From positions 1 to 42,378 of the IMG/VR virus record IMGVR_UViG_3300007276_000095: 42,378 nt of DNA. The stretch is one strand, 5' to 3'. The translations under genes were made by a program, and so were the position numbers. The notes under the pieces are model-generated. The model had not been told where the DNA came from. It made no database searches and worked only from the letters and a program-made list of their open reading frames with translations. This document shows, in pieces, positions 33,333-41,500 of this stretch (its first letter is position 1; each line of letters opens with the position of its first letter). Source of the stretch: a virus.

Positions 33333-35756
33333 TTATCTTGGGTCGAAAGCACCTAACCCAAAATCACCAAGTGTGTCATTCCCAGATGATTCAAAGTTTT
33401 TAGGTGGCGCTCCTGTTTTTCTTTGGTCTATAAGCTCCGACTGTTGCGTAGCTTGTATTTTAGTTCTTTTATCTTTTCTATCCTCTTTCTCTGTTTCTTT
33501 ACTCTTAATCACTTGTAGTTCCATCTGCTTTAACTGCATGTTTATTTGAAACTCGTGATTCATGAGCTCTTTTTTAACATTAGCTTCTTGCATTAGCATC
33601 TCTGCTTTCATTTGAGTTTTAGCTTCTTCTAACTGTATTTGAGTTTGAACTAAAGCTTGACTCTTTTGAACTTCAGCTTGAGCAGCAACCTGTTGAGCCT
33701 CTGCGTTAGCTTGCGACTGAACCTTTATATTCTCTTGCTGCATCTTTTGATCTCTCTCTATCTTCTTTTTTCTACGTATTTTAAGAAGTTGATTTGCTAG
33801 CTTTATGTTTTTAATTTCTCTAAGGTCAATAGCATCTTCTAGATCTAAAGCTTGTTGCTGCAAAGATTGCTGTATGTTGTTTTCTAGCATTTGCTTTTCT
33901 TCTTCATCAGGTGTAAGCTCTAAGAATATTCCAAAGTCATACAAGAACAAACTCTTAACGTCATCTAATGTTCCTACGTTGTGAGCACCTATGGCTTGCA
34001 CAAAAGCTTCTTTAGTTGGCGAAAACTCTAATATATCTGATATTCTAAGAGATAGCTGCTCAGCAACCTCTTGGCTTAAGAATAATCCAGCTTGCAAAAT
34101 GTGTCTAGTTGCAGTGTTACTATTCGCCGCCGCCATCTTCTGTATTCCTACTAAAGCGTTTCTATCTGGAGATGAAGCGTCTTTAGCTTCGTTTAGACCT
34201 GTTACGTCTCTAATCATCTGTAAGTAGTAGTTGTAAGTAGAGATAAGCCCTTGCATCTTTTGACTACCTGATCCAGACGATATTTCTTGTATAGGTATTC
34301 TACCTTGATTTGGCTCGCCTAACTCATTCATTGATCTACCAATAACAGAACCTGTTTGGAAGAACATGTTTAAAGCTTCTTGTGGATTGTAGTTTGTTCC
34401 ATTACCTAAATCTATCTCAGCTAAACCATCAGCGTCAAGATATATTCCATCGGGTATCATTCTAGACATCACCTGCTGAAGCTTTAAGTGTGTAAGCTGT
34501 ATCATATCAGCAAAGCCAGTTATACGCTTAACCAAAGAGTCTATCTTACCATTGTACATTCTAGGCGCTACTATAGAGTAGTTCATCTTGACTTTGTTGT
34601 AGTCAGACTTTGGCCTCATCATGTTTTTAGCCTTTTGCCATCTTAAAAGTTTTTTAGTACCTAGTATAGATACACCTTCAAACAAGCACTCAATTTTTCG
34701 CTCTAACCTTAAGAAGTTAGTTTGCTTTTCCTTTGGTGGGTTAAATGAGTCGTCTTTTTCTATAGCTTTCTCAAGCCCGTTAGGCATCTCTTTAACTTTG
34801 TAAACGTCGTTCATGTACGTTTTGTAATTAAAGTAAAGCAACTTTATTTGGTTGTCATCTTTTTGACGATCTCCAACGTAAGACATAGAGTTGTACTTAC
34901 CTGTAGAAACATTATATTCTTTTGATATTTCTTTTAAGTCTTCTTCTGTTAAATGAGGAAACTCTTTAACAAGTTCGTTTATTGGTATAGTTTTTACTTC
35001 ACCAACGTAATATATATCGTCAAAATAAGGCGAGTCAGTATAAGAGTATACTAGGTTTGCTGGGTCAACGTACTCCACTTTAACCCCTTCAGATGTATTA
35101 AAAGAAGTTTTAACAGCGCCCATACCAAGTACAGCTAAGTCGTAATAAAATCTTTTCTTTGTTAACTCGTATCTATTACCTTCTAACAGTACGTTAATAG
35201 CTTGTTCTTCGGCTATTTCTACAGATTGCTTATATGTAAGCTGCATGTGAAGATCTAACTCTTCTTGAGTTTCTGGAAGTTTATCTTCAGGAGTGTTAAA
35301 TATATCTACTTTAAACTGCTGCTTACTAAACTTAGCTAAATCTTTAGTTCTCATATCTTCTAATATGTCTTCCATATAAGAAGTTCTTTTGTCCATTCCG
35401 TAAGGATCTTGAGAAGTAGCTTTTATTTTGTAAGTTCTATCAGACATCCCATTGACTAGTATATCTACGAACTTAGGTATAATAGGAACAGGCTTCCAAT
35501 CTAGGTTTAAGTAGCTTAAGTCACCATTTATTGACAACTCATCTTTATACTTTTGTATACCTTGCTCTCCTCTAGCGTAAAGTCTCAGCTTATGAAACTC
35601 TTGCTTGTTAGTATAATATCTGTTGGTAGAGTAGGTCTCGTGAAACCACTCTTGTTCTATAGCTTGAGCTACTTTCAACCCGTAGTCTAACGACATTTTT
35701 TCTAAGTCGCTAACAACTTGACTTGGAAAATAATTGCTCTCTGTTCCTTTTGGCAT
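33333..35756 (-). CDS. Portal protein
   Basis: This 807-residue protein lies directly downstream of the large terminase. The N-terminal core (RLYARGEQGIQKYKDELS, then LSYLNLDWKPVPIIPKFVDI) and the mid-region GKIDSLVKRITGFADMIQLT with RDVTGLNEAKDASSPDRNAL fit crAss-like portals. From about residue 645 to 780 there is a very long Gln/Glu/Lys coiled coil (the barrel-like C-terminus). The Pro/Gly-rich end is TLGDFGLGAFDPR. The dodecameric portal forms the DNA gate and binds the terminase and ring proteins. There are two bases between the terminase stop and this start. Confidence 0.9.
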   Translation of the reverse strand: MPKGTESNYFPSQVVSDLEKMSLDYGLKVAQAIEQEWFHETYSTNRYYTNKQEFHKLRLYARGEQGIQKYKDELSINGDLSYLNLDWKPVPIIPKFVDILVNGMSDRTYKIKATSQDPYGMDKRTSYMEDILEDMRTKDLAKFSKQQFKVDIFNTPEDKLPETQEELDLHMQLTYKQSVEIAEEQAINVLLEGNRYELTKKRFYYDLAVLGMGAVKTSFNTSEGVKVEYVDPANLVYSYTDSPYFDDIYYVGEVKTIPINELVKEFPHLTEEDLKEISKEYNVSTGKYNSMSYVGDRQKDDNQIKLLYFNYKTYMNDVYKVKEMPNGLEKAIEKDDSFNPPKEKQTNFLRLERKIECLFEGVSILGTKKLLRWQKAKNMMRPKSDYNKVKMNYSIVAPRMYNGKIDSLVKRITGFADMIQLTHLKLQQVMSRMIPDGIYLDADGLAEIDLGNGTNYNPQEALNMFFQTGSVIGRSMNELGEPNQGRIPIQEISSGSGSQKMQGLISTYNYYLQMIRDVTGLNEAKDASSPDRNALVGIQKMAAANSNTATRHILQAGLFLSQEVAEQLSLRISDILEFSPTKEAFVQAIGAHNVGTLDDVKSLFLYDFGIFLELTPDEEEKQMLENNIQQSLQQQALDLEDAIDLREIKNIKLANQLLKIRRKKKIERDQKMQQENIKVQSQANAEAQQVAAQAEVQKSQALVQTQIQLEEAKTQMKAEMLMQEANVKKELMNHEFQINMQLKQMELQVIKSKETEKEDRKDKRTKIQATQQSELIDQRKTGAPPKNFESSGNDTLGDFGLGAFDPR

Positions 35757-35758
35757 AC

Positions 35759-37975
35759 CTATTGTTTAATTATTTTTGACACACTGCTTTTATTATCAAA
35801 TCTAGCAATGTTTATATTTAACTTTTGCCTTTCTACCTTAGCATTAGGGGCGTACAAATGTCTATTGCAAGCCATTATAGCTAATCCAGAACTTATAGCG
35901 GCATCAAACTTAGTTCTTTTGTTTATATCAAATTTAGACCAATCGCCTAATGTTTCAGCGAAGTACATGTCTCCATAAACACCGTCTCCTTTATGTCCAA
36001 CATGAGCTTGAATATACATCTCTATTGCAGCCGCGTGAGCTTGTTTAATATCCTCACTAGAGTTTGGTATACCACCAATCTCTTTCTCTGCAACAGAAAG
36101 CTTATTCCAAGTCTTATCTGGTCTGTTCATGCTAAACCCTCTGTAACCTCTTCTACGCATATAATATAGTAGCCTAGGTTTATTGTTCTCCGCAAGTATT
36201 GGCATACCATAAAACACGCACGCCATAAGTACGTCTTCGAAAAACATTTCAGCGGTTTGTGGTCTAGCAACATATTCTAAAAAGAACGAATTAGCAGGAG
36301 CGTCTTCCATTGAAAACTTGGTCAATCCGTGTAAAGCTCCGTTAGAACCTCTACCGTCAACAGTACCGCTTATATCGTAACTGTCACAACCAAAAGCTCC
36401 CATGTGTTCATTTCCAGGATACTTTATTCCGTTCTTCACTATAACTTTATTCTGAAGGTGTGGTTGCGGTGTCCAGCTAATTTTAAACCTACCTTTTGGG
36501 TCTGGATAAAAAATAACCTTTGTGTCTTTAATCCCGTTAACCCATTGGAAGTTTCCTGTGTTTACTACAGACATACTACCAAGCCCTTCGTTATAGTCTA
36601 TTTGTTCGTATATCTTAACTAAGTTAAAAATACTGTTTTTAGTTTCATCTCTAAACGCGTGCTCTTCAGTTCTTGGAAACTGTCGATAAAACTCGTTTAA
36701 AGCATCTTGATCACTTTTTAAACCGTCAGCTTCATTGTTCCAATGATCAACAACACCAACTTCTATTAATTCACCGTCGGGTCCGTATACATCATTATCT
36801 GGGTTATTAAATACAGGTTGTCCGTATTCGTCAATAAATCCCTCATAGTTCCATTCCATTGGGATAAACAAAGAATATAAACCAGACTTTGTTTGTCCAT
36901 TACGGTTTCGGCTTGTAACATCTGAATCATTATAAAGTTTCTTAAAGTTATCACCACCTTTATCCAAAGCATTTGATGTTGATCCCATCATACACTTACC
37001 AACTATACGAGCACCTAGCCTTAAACAAGTTTTAGTTACTCGCCAGTTGTTTAGAATATTATCTGGTCTTTCCCACTTACCACTCTCATCATGTATTAGC
37101 AAGTTAAGCTTTTCACCATCGTAGCTGTTATCACCTGTGTTTTTCCAATCAATAGTAGTGTCAAGTCCAGCCAGCTCTTCCTGCTTTTCGTTCGACGTAA
37201 TTTTTTTACGAGTAAACTTACTTGCAGGAACCCTATAAGCAAGTTCACTCTTAGGTCTGTCCATACCGTCTTGTATCGGTTTAAAGAAAAACGGATAGTT
37301 GATAGATATTGGTACAACCTTGTCTGTAAACATCTTTTTAGCATCAGCACCACTTTTAGATAGTATTCCATATCTAGAGTCACTTGAAATGGTGGCTAAG
37401 TTAACGGTCTCTGCTGAGCTCATAAAAGAAAAACCAGAACGTCTGTTTTTAAGATAACACATGCCGTAGCAGCGTTTGTCAGCTTTACAAGCCTCCCAAA
37501 ATATAAAAAATAATCTATTTGCTTCTCGAAAGTCAGGCGCACCTACGTCGATCTTACTCCATTGAAGATACATATAGTGACTACCCGTTATGTAGGTAGG
37601 TTCTTTGTCGTTAAGAAACCAAAATCCTTCGTCACGACTTTTGAACTCTTCATCTATATAGTCATACCACTGTTCTTTTTGCTCTTCAGGATATGCTTTC
37701 CAATCAAATATATTTTTTAATCTACCTAGCTCCTTAGGATAATCTAATCTTTCCCACTTCTTTTTTTCAGAAGTATATACTTTTTTTGGTTGAGACGGTA
37801 AGGCTATATGCAAGCCTTGTATCTCTAGTATCTGCCCGATCTTACCAGTTTTAGATATAACAACTATATCGTGTTCTTTGTTATACCCGTACTTCCACTT
37901 TTTGCTCTTGTTAAGTCTACTAACAGTGGTTCTCTTAACTGGCTCTACAATTTTATATAGTTTTTGTTCGTACAT
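35759..37975 (-). CDS. Terminase large subunit
   Basis: This 738-residue DNA-packaging ATPase/nuclease has a Walker A-like motif KNRRSGFSF (176-184). It is the deviant, Arg-rich form seen in crAss-like terminases. Walker B plus catalytic Glu are at LNLLIHDESGKW (Asp296, Glu297). The coupling motif region is CMMGSTSNAL. The RNase H-like nuclease begins at FGCDSYDISG (Asp531, Asp534). An unusually long N-terminal region of about 170 residues precedes the ATPase. Its ATG overlaps the stop of the small subunit (TAATG at 37975), and the portal follows. This is the most secure functional call in the late operon. Confidence 0.93.
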   Translation of the reverse strand: MYEQKLYKIVEPVKRTTVSRLNKSKKWKYGYNKEHDIVVISKTGKIGQILEIQGLHIALPSQPKKVYTSEKKKWERLDYPKELGRLKNIFDWKAYPEEQKEQWYDYIDEEFKSRDEGFWFLNDKEPTYITGSHYMYLQWSKIDVGAPDFREANRLFFIFWEACKADKRCYGMCYLKNRRSGFSFMSSAETVNLATISSDSRYGILSKSGADAKKMFTDKVVPISINYPFFFKPIQDGMDRPKSELAYRVPASKFTRKKITSNEKQEELAGLDTTIDWKNTGDNSYDGEKLNLLIHDESGKWERPDNILNNWRVTKTCLRLGARIVGKCMMGSTSNALDKGGDNFKKLYNDSDVTSRNRNGQTKSGLYSLFIPMEWNYEGFIDEYGQPVFNNPDNDVYGPDGELIEVGVVDHWNNEADGLKSDQDALNEFYRQFPRTEEHAFRDETKNSIFNLVKIYEQIDYNEGLGSMSVVNTGNFQWVNGIKDTKVIFYPDPKGRFKISWTPQPHLQNKVIVKNGIKYPGNEHMGAFGCDSYDISGTVDGRGSNGALHGLTKFSMEDAPANSFFLEYVARPQTAEMFFEDVLMACVFYGMPILAENNKPRLLYYMRRRGYRGFSMNRPDKTWNKLSVAEKEIGGIPNSSEDIKQAHAAAIEMYIQAHVGHKGDGVYGDMYFAETLGDWSKFDINKRTKFDAAISSGLAIMACNRHLYAPNAKVERQKLNINIARFDNKSSVSKIIKQ

Positions 37976-38250
37976 TATTTAGATCTACCTTCGGCAAAGC
38001 CTTTAAAAACTTTCTCTTTTTTCTCCTCAATAACCTTACCTTCGAGTAAAGCTTGTTCTTCTTGTATACGATTAAGTATCTCAAAGGCATCGAATATTGC
38101 GAGTTTCTTTGTAGCAGCAGCGTTCTTAAGTCTATCGGCAGTAATATCATCACCACTATCAACGATAGCTTCCTTAGCAACTTTAATAAGCTCTTCAACA
38201 GCTCTGTGCCCAGCTTGGATTATACTCTTCTTCGTTTCCTTGATATTCAT
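37975..38250 (-). CDS. Terminase small subunit (putative)
   Basis: This 91-residue, entirely helical protein (AGHRAVEELIKVAKEAIVDS, then RLKNAAATKKLAIFDAFEIL) is directly upstream of and overlapping the large subunit. Size, helix-turn-helix-like N-terminal half and Lys/Glu-rich C-terminal helix fit small terminases that recognise DNA for packaging. The ATG overlaps the preceding GroES-like gene by 56 bases. There is no direct family signature, so the call rests mainly on position. Confidence 0.75.
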   Translation of the reverse strand: MNIKETKKSIIQAGHRAVEELIKVAKEAIVDSGDDITADRLKNAAATKKLAIFDAFEILNRIQEEQALLEGKVIEEKKEKVFKGFAEGRSK

Positions 38251-38785
38251 ATTTAATTGTAATAAAATGATTCATTATTCTATACAGTCTCTGGCCGTCT
38301 ACCACAAACTCATACTCTGAGTTAGGTCTAAACCCCACAAGATCTCCTACTTGATGTTCACCGTCAGAATACTTAACAATACCTACCAAAGGTCTTTCTT
38401 GATCAACATTAAATTCATCAATAGCTTTTATAGGTTTCACAAAGCTGTACCCTTTAGTAGGTTTGTATTTATCGTTTCTTTTGTAGAGAAAAATTTGATC
38501 TATAGAAACTATGTATATACCTTCTTTAAAAAAGTTTTTGCTATTTCTTTCTTTACCTTTAACATCTAGCCATCTTCTAAAAACATTATGATGAACAGTT
38601 ACAATATCACCGGGCTGTATGTCATACTCTCCTACCATAGGAACACTTAAAACTCTAGCCTCTCTATTAACGAACTGATGGTTGAAGTTTTCAGAATTTA
38701 ATATTAATTCTTTACCGTCTACGCTTGCTGTGTTATTGTATCTACCGCCAACAGGCTCTATTACGAATCCGTACAAACTTTTCAT
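38195..38785 (-). CDS. Tandem GroES-like (co-chaperonin) protein
   Basis: This 196-residue protein appears to have two GroES-like beta barrels. The first is residues about 40-105 (EYDIQPGDIVTVHHNVFR ... GIYIVSIDQIFLY) and the second about 112-180 (SFVKPIKAI ... GIVKYSDGE ... VGDLVGFRPNSEYEF, then VDGQRLYRIMNHFITIKYE). The GIV, GDxVxF and D-G-x-x-LYR-x-x-x-x-I pattern is that of GroES/Cpn10. The mobile-loop sequence typical of chaperonin contact is not obvious. Phage co-chaperonins such as T4 gp31 replace GroES for folding the capsid protein, and the gene lies in the morphogenesis cluster just before terminase. Similarity is by pattern, so moderate confidence. Confidence 0.62.
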   Translation of the reverse strand: MKSLYGFVIEPVGGRYNNTASVDGKELILNSENFNHQFVNREARVLSVPMVGEYDIQPGDIVTVHHNVFRRWLDVKGKERNSKNFFKEGIYIVSIDQIFLYKRNDKYKPTKGYSFVKPIKAIDEFNVDQERPLVGIVKYSDGEHQVGDLVGFRPNSEYEFVVDGQRLYRIMNHFITIKYEYQGNEEEYNPSWAQSC

Positions 38786-39150
38786 AAATACCTTTCGTTT
38801 AAAGTGTGGTCTCTATAATCTACTAATATTTCTTTGCCTTCAGCTATGTCTAGCTCGGCTACTAATACTAAGTCTCTGTTCTTGAGTTGGTAGAATCTAG
38901 CGTTGTTGTTGTCTGAGTGATTAGTGAATCTTCCTAGTGTAGTCTTTATAACATTGTCTATAGTAGCTAATCCAATGATTTGTTTTTGCTTTATATCTTT
39001 TTTAGCAAATACTCCAAGCCCATGGATGTCAGATTCTCTTTTGCTATACATACAGCTATCAAACTCAACGACCTTACCAGACCTAGTGACTTTATCCACC
39101 TGCTCTCTAGACACACCTATGTCTTTAAGCATGTTATCATACTCGTTCAT
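38782..39150 (-). CDS. SET-domain protein (putative lysine methyltransferase)
   Basis: This 122-residue protein has a minimal SET domain. The GxGvFA motif is at HGLGVFAKKDI (43-53). The core motif is RFTNHSDNNNARF (74-86), matching R-x-x-NHS-x-x-x-N. The closing GEEI-x-x-DY motif is GKEILVDY (105-112) with its Tyr. SET enzymes transfer methyl groups from S-adenosylmethionine to lysine. The pre-SET part is only about 35 residues and there is no Cys-rich post-SET. It overlaps the previous stop by TAATG and the next start by ATGA. Substrate could be a phage capsid protein, the H1-like protein or a host protein; none is shown. Confidence 0.82.
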   Translation of the reverse strand: MNEYDNMLKDIGVSREQVDKVTRSGKVVEFDSCMYSKRESDIHGLGVFAKKDIKQKQIIGLATIDNVIKTTLGRFTNHSDNNNARFYQLKNRDLVLVAELDIAEGKEILVDYRDHTLNERYL

Positions 39151-39371
39151 TAATACTCTAGGTTGTATTCAATAGAAACAGCCATGTTTTTATTAAAGTC
39201 TTTCCAAGGCATTACATCCTTGTTTTTTCTTATATATATGCTGTATTTATCTTTCTCCTCTACAATATCACAAATGGTATGTCCCCCATAGACCTCTTGG
39301 CCCACGGAGTAGTGCATTGCGTCTATTTTGTAATCTTTACCTATTGTGATTTTACGAATTAACCTGCTCAT
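39150..39371 (-). CDS. Small conserved protein of unknown function
   Basis: This is a 73-residue protein of mixed beta sequence (ITIGKDYKIDAMHYSVGQEV, then GGHTICDIVEEKDKYSIYIR, then MPWKDFNKNMAVSIEY). I have met similar short proteins in marine phage genomes without a function. It is probably a small beta barrel. It overlaps the upstream gene by 20 bases and the SET gene by one base (TAATG). There are no catalytic motifs or membrane segments. Confidence 0.7.
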   Translation of the reverse strand: MSRLIRKITIGKDYKIDAMHYSVGQEVYGGHTICDIVEEKDKYSIYIRKNKDVMPWKDFNKNMAVSIEYNLEY

Positions 39372-39633
39372 CTTCTCTTGGAGTTATAGAGCCGTCGTTG
39401 ATGTTTATGTCAACATTACCATGCTCTTCTTGAAGTTCTTTTTGAAACGCACTGATCATGTCTTGAAGTTGCATGATGTCGTGTAGTAGGTTGTGTTTTT
39501 TAGTTTCAATCATACCTAACTGCTGCTGGCCTTCATTCATAGCCTTAACAAGGTTTTGAATTTTGTTTAATTGATCTTCACTAATTTTTTTAGGCCCAAG
39601 GTCTTTAACCTTAGGCGTCTTTCTTTTTGCCAT
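39352..39633 (-). CDS. Small coiled-coil protein of unknown function
   Basis: This 93-residue protein has a basic N-terminus (MAKRKTPKVKDLGPKKIS) and a helical coiled-coil body of about 60 residues (KAMNEGQQQLGMIETKKHNL, then DIMQLQDMISAFQKELQEEH). It ends in a short acidic/polar tail. The ATG follows an A/T leader containing three TTTAA repeats (39636-39650). It may be an assembly chaperone or scaffold-like factor; no family is recognised. Confidence 0.7.
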   Translation of the reverse strand: MAKRKTPKVKDLGPKKISEDQLNKIQNLVKAMNEGQQQLGMIETKKHNLLHDIMQLQDMISAFQKELQEEHGNVDININDGSITPREDEQVNS

Positions 39634-39635
39634 GA

Positions 39636-39650
39636 TTTAATTTAATTTAA
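39636..39650 (-). repeat. TTTAA/TTAAA pentamer repeats upstream of the coiled-coil gene
   Basis: Three TTTAA units (TTAAA on the coding strand) lie two bases before the ATG of the 93-residue coiled-coil protein, again without a Shine-Dalgarno sequence. This is the third occurrence of the same array at a gene start in the window. Confidence 0.45.
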
Positions 39651-39665
39651 GTTAATTTTTGTTTA

Positions 39666-40460
39666 TTATTTTCTAAACGAAGCTTGTATAACTATTGGGC
39701 TTGAGTTGTACAAATGCTTTCCATCAGCAACACTATTGGCTATATTATCCTCTAATGTTATTGTAGTAGCATCATCTACACTTTTAACAGTTCCTACTAG
39801 TTGATCGTCTTCGTCGTGTATTACATCTCCCGCTGCAAAAGCAAGTCTTGCATCTATAGTAGCTACAGTTAATACAGCTCCAGTTGTTCCTGAAGCGTGA
39901 GCACCGTTAACATTAAGCGTTGAAGTTGTATAAGCTTGGGTAGCTTTAGCCACTAAAGCACAATATAATTTGTCATAACCAACGTTGGTTCCACTTTCAG
40001 GTTCGCCTTGTAACACGTGAGATACTGCACCTATACCAAAGTTTTGAGCTGTAGCAGCGTCAGCTCTTCCTCCAAAGCCGTAAGAAGGAGAAAGTTGTCT
40101 AAGGCAAGTTAAATAGCCAACATCTTTAAAATTTGAAGCGTCAACATAAGTCCTGCCTTGCAGATTGTTAAACCAAGGATTACTAGCCGGCGTGCCAACC
40201 ACGGTTCCTGGTGTAGCTAAACTTGTTGGAGCGGTTCCGTCTTTATTACCTTTAGCCCACACGATTTCAAAGTCTGTTGGATCAATATCTGCTCCATCAA
40301 CTCCTTTGTACAATATATTTAATCCAATTAGTTCAACAGCCCCTCTAGGAACTTCAAATTCAGTCCAATCGGCTAGTACTTTATTATCAGTCATATTATT
40401 ATTGCTATGCTGTAAGCTAGCTGGAAAAAGTGGTTTAATATCTACTTTAAAATATCCCAT
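39666..40460 (-). CDS. Probable structural (minor capsid or decoration) protein
   Basis: This 264-residue protein is rich in Ala, Thr, Gly, Val and Asp. It has an N-terminal domain (TEFEVPRGAVELIGLNILYK) and a C-terminal beta domain (about 200-264, AFAAGDVIHDEDDQLVGTVK with VDDATTITLEDN) typical of phage structural beta modules. There is no membrane helix or catalytic motif. It is located between the holin-like gene and the pre-terminase small genes. A similar short beta pattern appears near residues 150-215 of the muzzle protein, which supports a virion role but not a precise one. Confidence 0.7.
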   Translation of the reverse strand: MGYFKVDIKPLFPASLQHSNNNMTDNKVLADWTEFEVPRGAVELIGLNILYKGVDGADIDPTDFEIVWAKGNKDGTAPTSLATPGTVVGTPASNPWFNNLQGRTYVDASNFKDVGYLTCLRQLSPSYGFGGRADAATAQNFGIGAVSHVLQGEPESGTNVGYDKLYCALVAKATQAYTTSTLNVNGAHASGTTGAVLTVATIDARLAFAAGDVIHDEDDQLVGTVKSVDDATTITLEDNIANSVADGKHLYNSSPIVIQASFRK

Positions 40461-40461
40461 T

Positions 40462-40884
40462 TTATTTTTCTTTTATTTGTTCGTTTTTCTTTGAACTTCC
40501 GCCGAAGAAGAAGTCTATTATTGTATTTACCTTAGCACTCATAGCGCCAAATATTGTTGATATAAAGCTAATTTCAAATTCACCTAACTCTATAGTTTTT
40601 GTGACGAAGTAATTAAACATTACAAACGTAATACCAAAATAAGCTACTGTAAATAATGTTGCTAATACTTTTTGGATAATAGCATCGTCTTTATAAAGAT
40701 CACGTGCAGATTTACGATCTTCAACTTCTTTTGCAAAAGCTTCACGTTCTGCATCAAGAAGTAGCTTTTTAAGAGCAAGCTTAGCTTCGTCGCGTTCTTT
40801 GTCTGTAGTAATAACTTTATCAAGTATTCCCTCAGCGTTATCTACTACTTTACCTAATATTCCTCCAAGCAAGTTGTTTATCAT
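40462..40884 (-). CDS. Holin of the GTA_holin_3TM type
   Basis: This 140-residue protein has an amphipathic N-terminus (MINNLLGGILGKVVDNAEGI) and a long charged helix (AKLALKKLLLDAEREAFAKE, then VEDRKSARDLY). One clear hydrophobic span follows (about 76-95, ATLFTVAYFGITFVMFNYFV), then a second weaker span (about 105-128) ending in FFFGGSSKKNEQ. This order and the FFGGSS end match the GTA_holin_3TM family (PF11351), which is common in marine phages. Such holins permeabilise the inner membrane at lysis. It overlaps the tagged basic gene upstream by four bases (ATGA). It is far from the other lysis-like genes at 5-7 kb. Confidence 0.8.
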   Translation of the reverse strand: MINNLLGGILGKVVDNAEGILDKVITTDKERDEAKLALKKLLLDAEREAFAKEVEDRKSARDLYKDDAIIQKVLATLFTVAYFGITFVMFNYFVTKTIELGEFEISFISTIFGAMSAKVNTIIDFFFGGSSKKNEQIKEK

Positions 40885-41138
40885 TTTTTCTTGTTCTTCT
40901 TGTTGTTCATTGCACCGCCAACTTGATCGCTAAACGTTGGCACAGCGCCTACGTGAGCGTCTGAGTCAGGATGTGGACCTTTTTTAATAGACTTAGGTCT
41001 TGCATCCATCATTCCTTTTGGTTTAGCTGGTCCTTTACCCATAGCAATGTTATCATTCATTTCTTCTTTTTTGGCATCACCAACCTGGCCTTTGTGATAA
41101 CCTTTTCTAAACGGATTGTTTTTTTGCTTGAAAGCCAT
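40881..41138 (-). CDS. KNNPF-tagged small basic protein
   Basis: This 85-residue basic protein starts MAFKQKNNPFRKG, the third copy of the shared N-terminal tag. The rest is Lys/Gly/Pro/Asp-rich and likely disordered (AMGKGPAKPKGMMDARPKSI), ending in a Lys-rich tail (MNNKKNKKK). No Cys module is present, unlike the two tagged proteins near 3 kb. It lies between the mini HExxH gene and the holin, overlapping the latter by ATGA. Virion targeting is inferred from the shared tag. Confidence 0.78.
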   Translation of the reverse strand: MAFKQKNNPFRKGYHKGQVGDAKKEEMNDNIAMGKGPAKPKGMMDARPKSIKKGPHPDSDAHVGAVPTFSDQVGGAMNNKKNKKK

Positions 41139-41140
41139 AT

Positions 41141-41500
41141 TTATTTCTTTTTTTCAGCACGCTTAGCAGCCTTCTCCCAAGGAAAATCCATACTTCCTTC
41201 TTCTGACCACTTGCCATTATACCTTATTTTACCATTAGCTCTTGGGTACGTCTTACCGTTATGTCTAACGTAATCATCGCCATACGACAGCTTACCAGAC
41301 TTCATATCATCTAGGTGTTTACCCTCGTGATTTATAACTCTTTTTTCAAGAGCACTGCCTTTAGGTACAGACTTATCAATATAAATAGATCCGTCCATAT
41401 TAGCTTCACCTAATATACCCTTGCCTAATTTTTTACGAAATATAGGTGTACTCTTTGAGCTTCTAATTTTTCTACTTTCACTACCCAGTTTAAAACCCAT
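41141..41500 (-). CDS. Mini HExxH metallopeptidase-like protein
   Basis: This 119-residue protein has the zinc-protease motif HEGKH (58-62) in VINHEGKHLDDMKSG. Asp64/Asp65 and a C-terminal Glu (WSEEGS, about 99-103) are possible third ligands. The segment GKGILGEANMDGSIYIDKS precedes it and is conserved in my memory of related marine phage genes. The N-terminus MGFKLGSESRK is short and basic. It is far smaller than typical metalloproteases, so enzyme activity is uncertain. It may be a maturation protease or a virion zinc protein. It overlaps the upstream stop by one base. Confidence 0.7.
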   Translation of the reverse strand: MGFKLGSESRKIRSSKSTPIFRKKLGKGILGEANMDGSIYIDKSVPKGSALEKRVINHEGKHLDDMKSGKLSYGDDYVRHNGKTYPRANGKIRYNGKWSEEGSMDFPWEKAAKRAEKKK

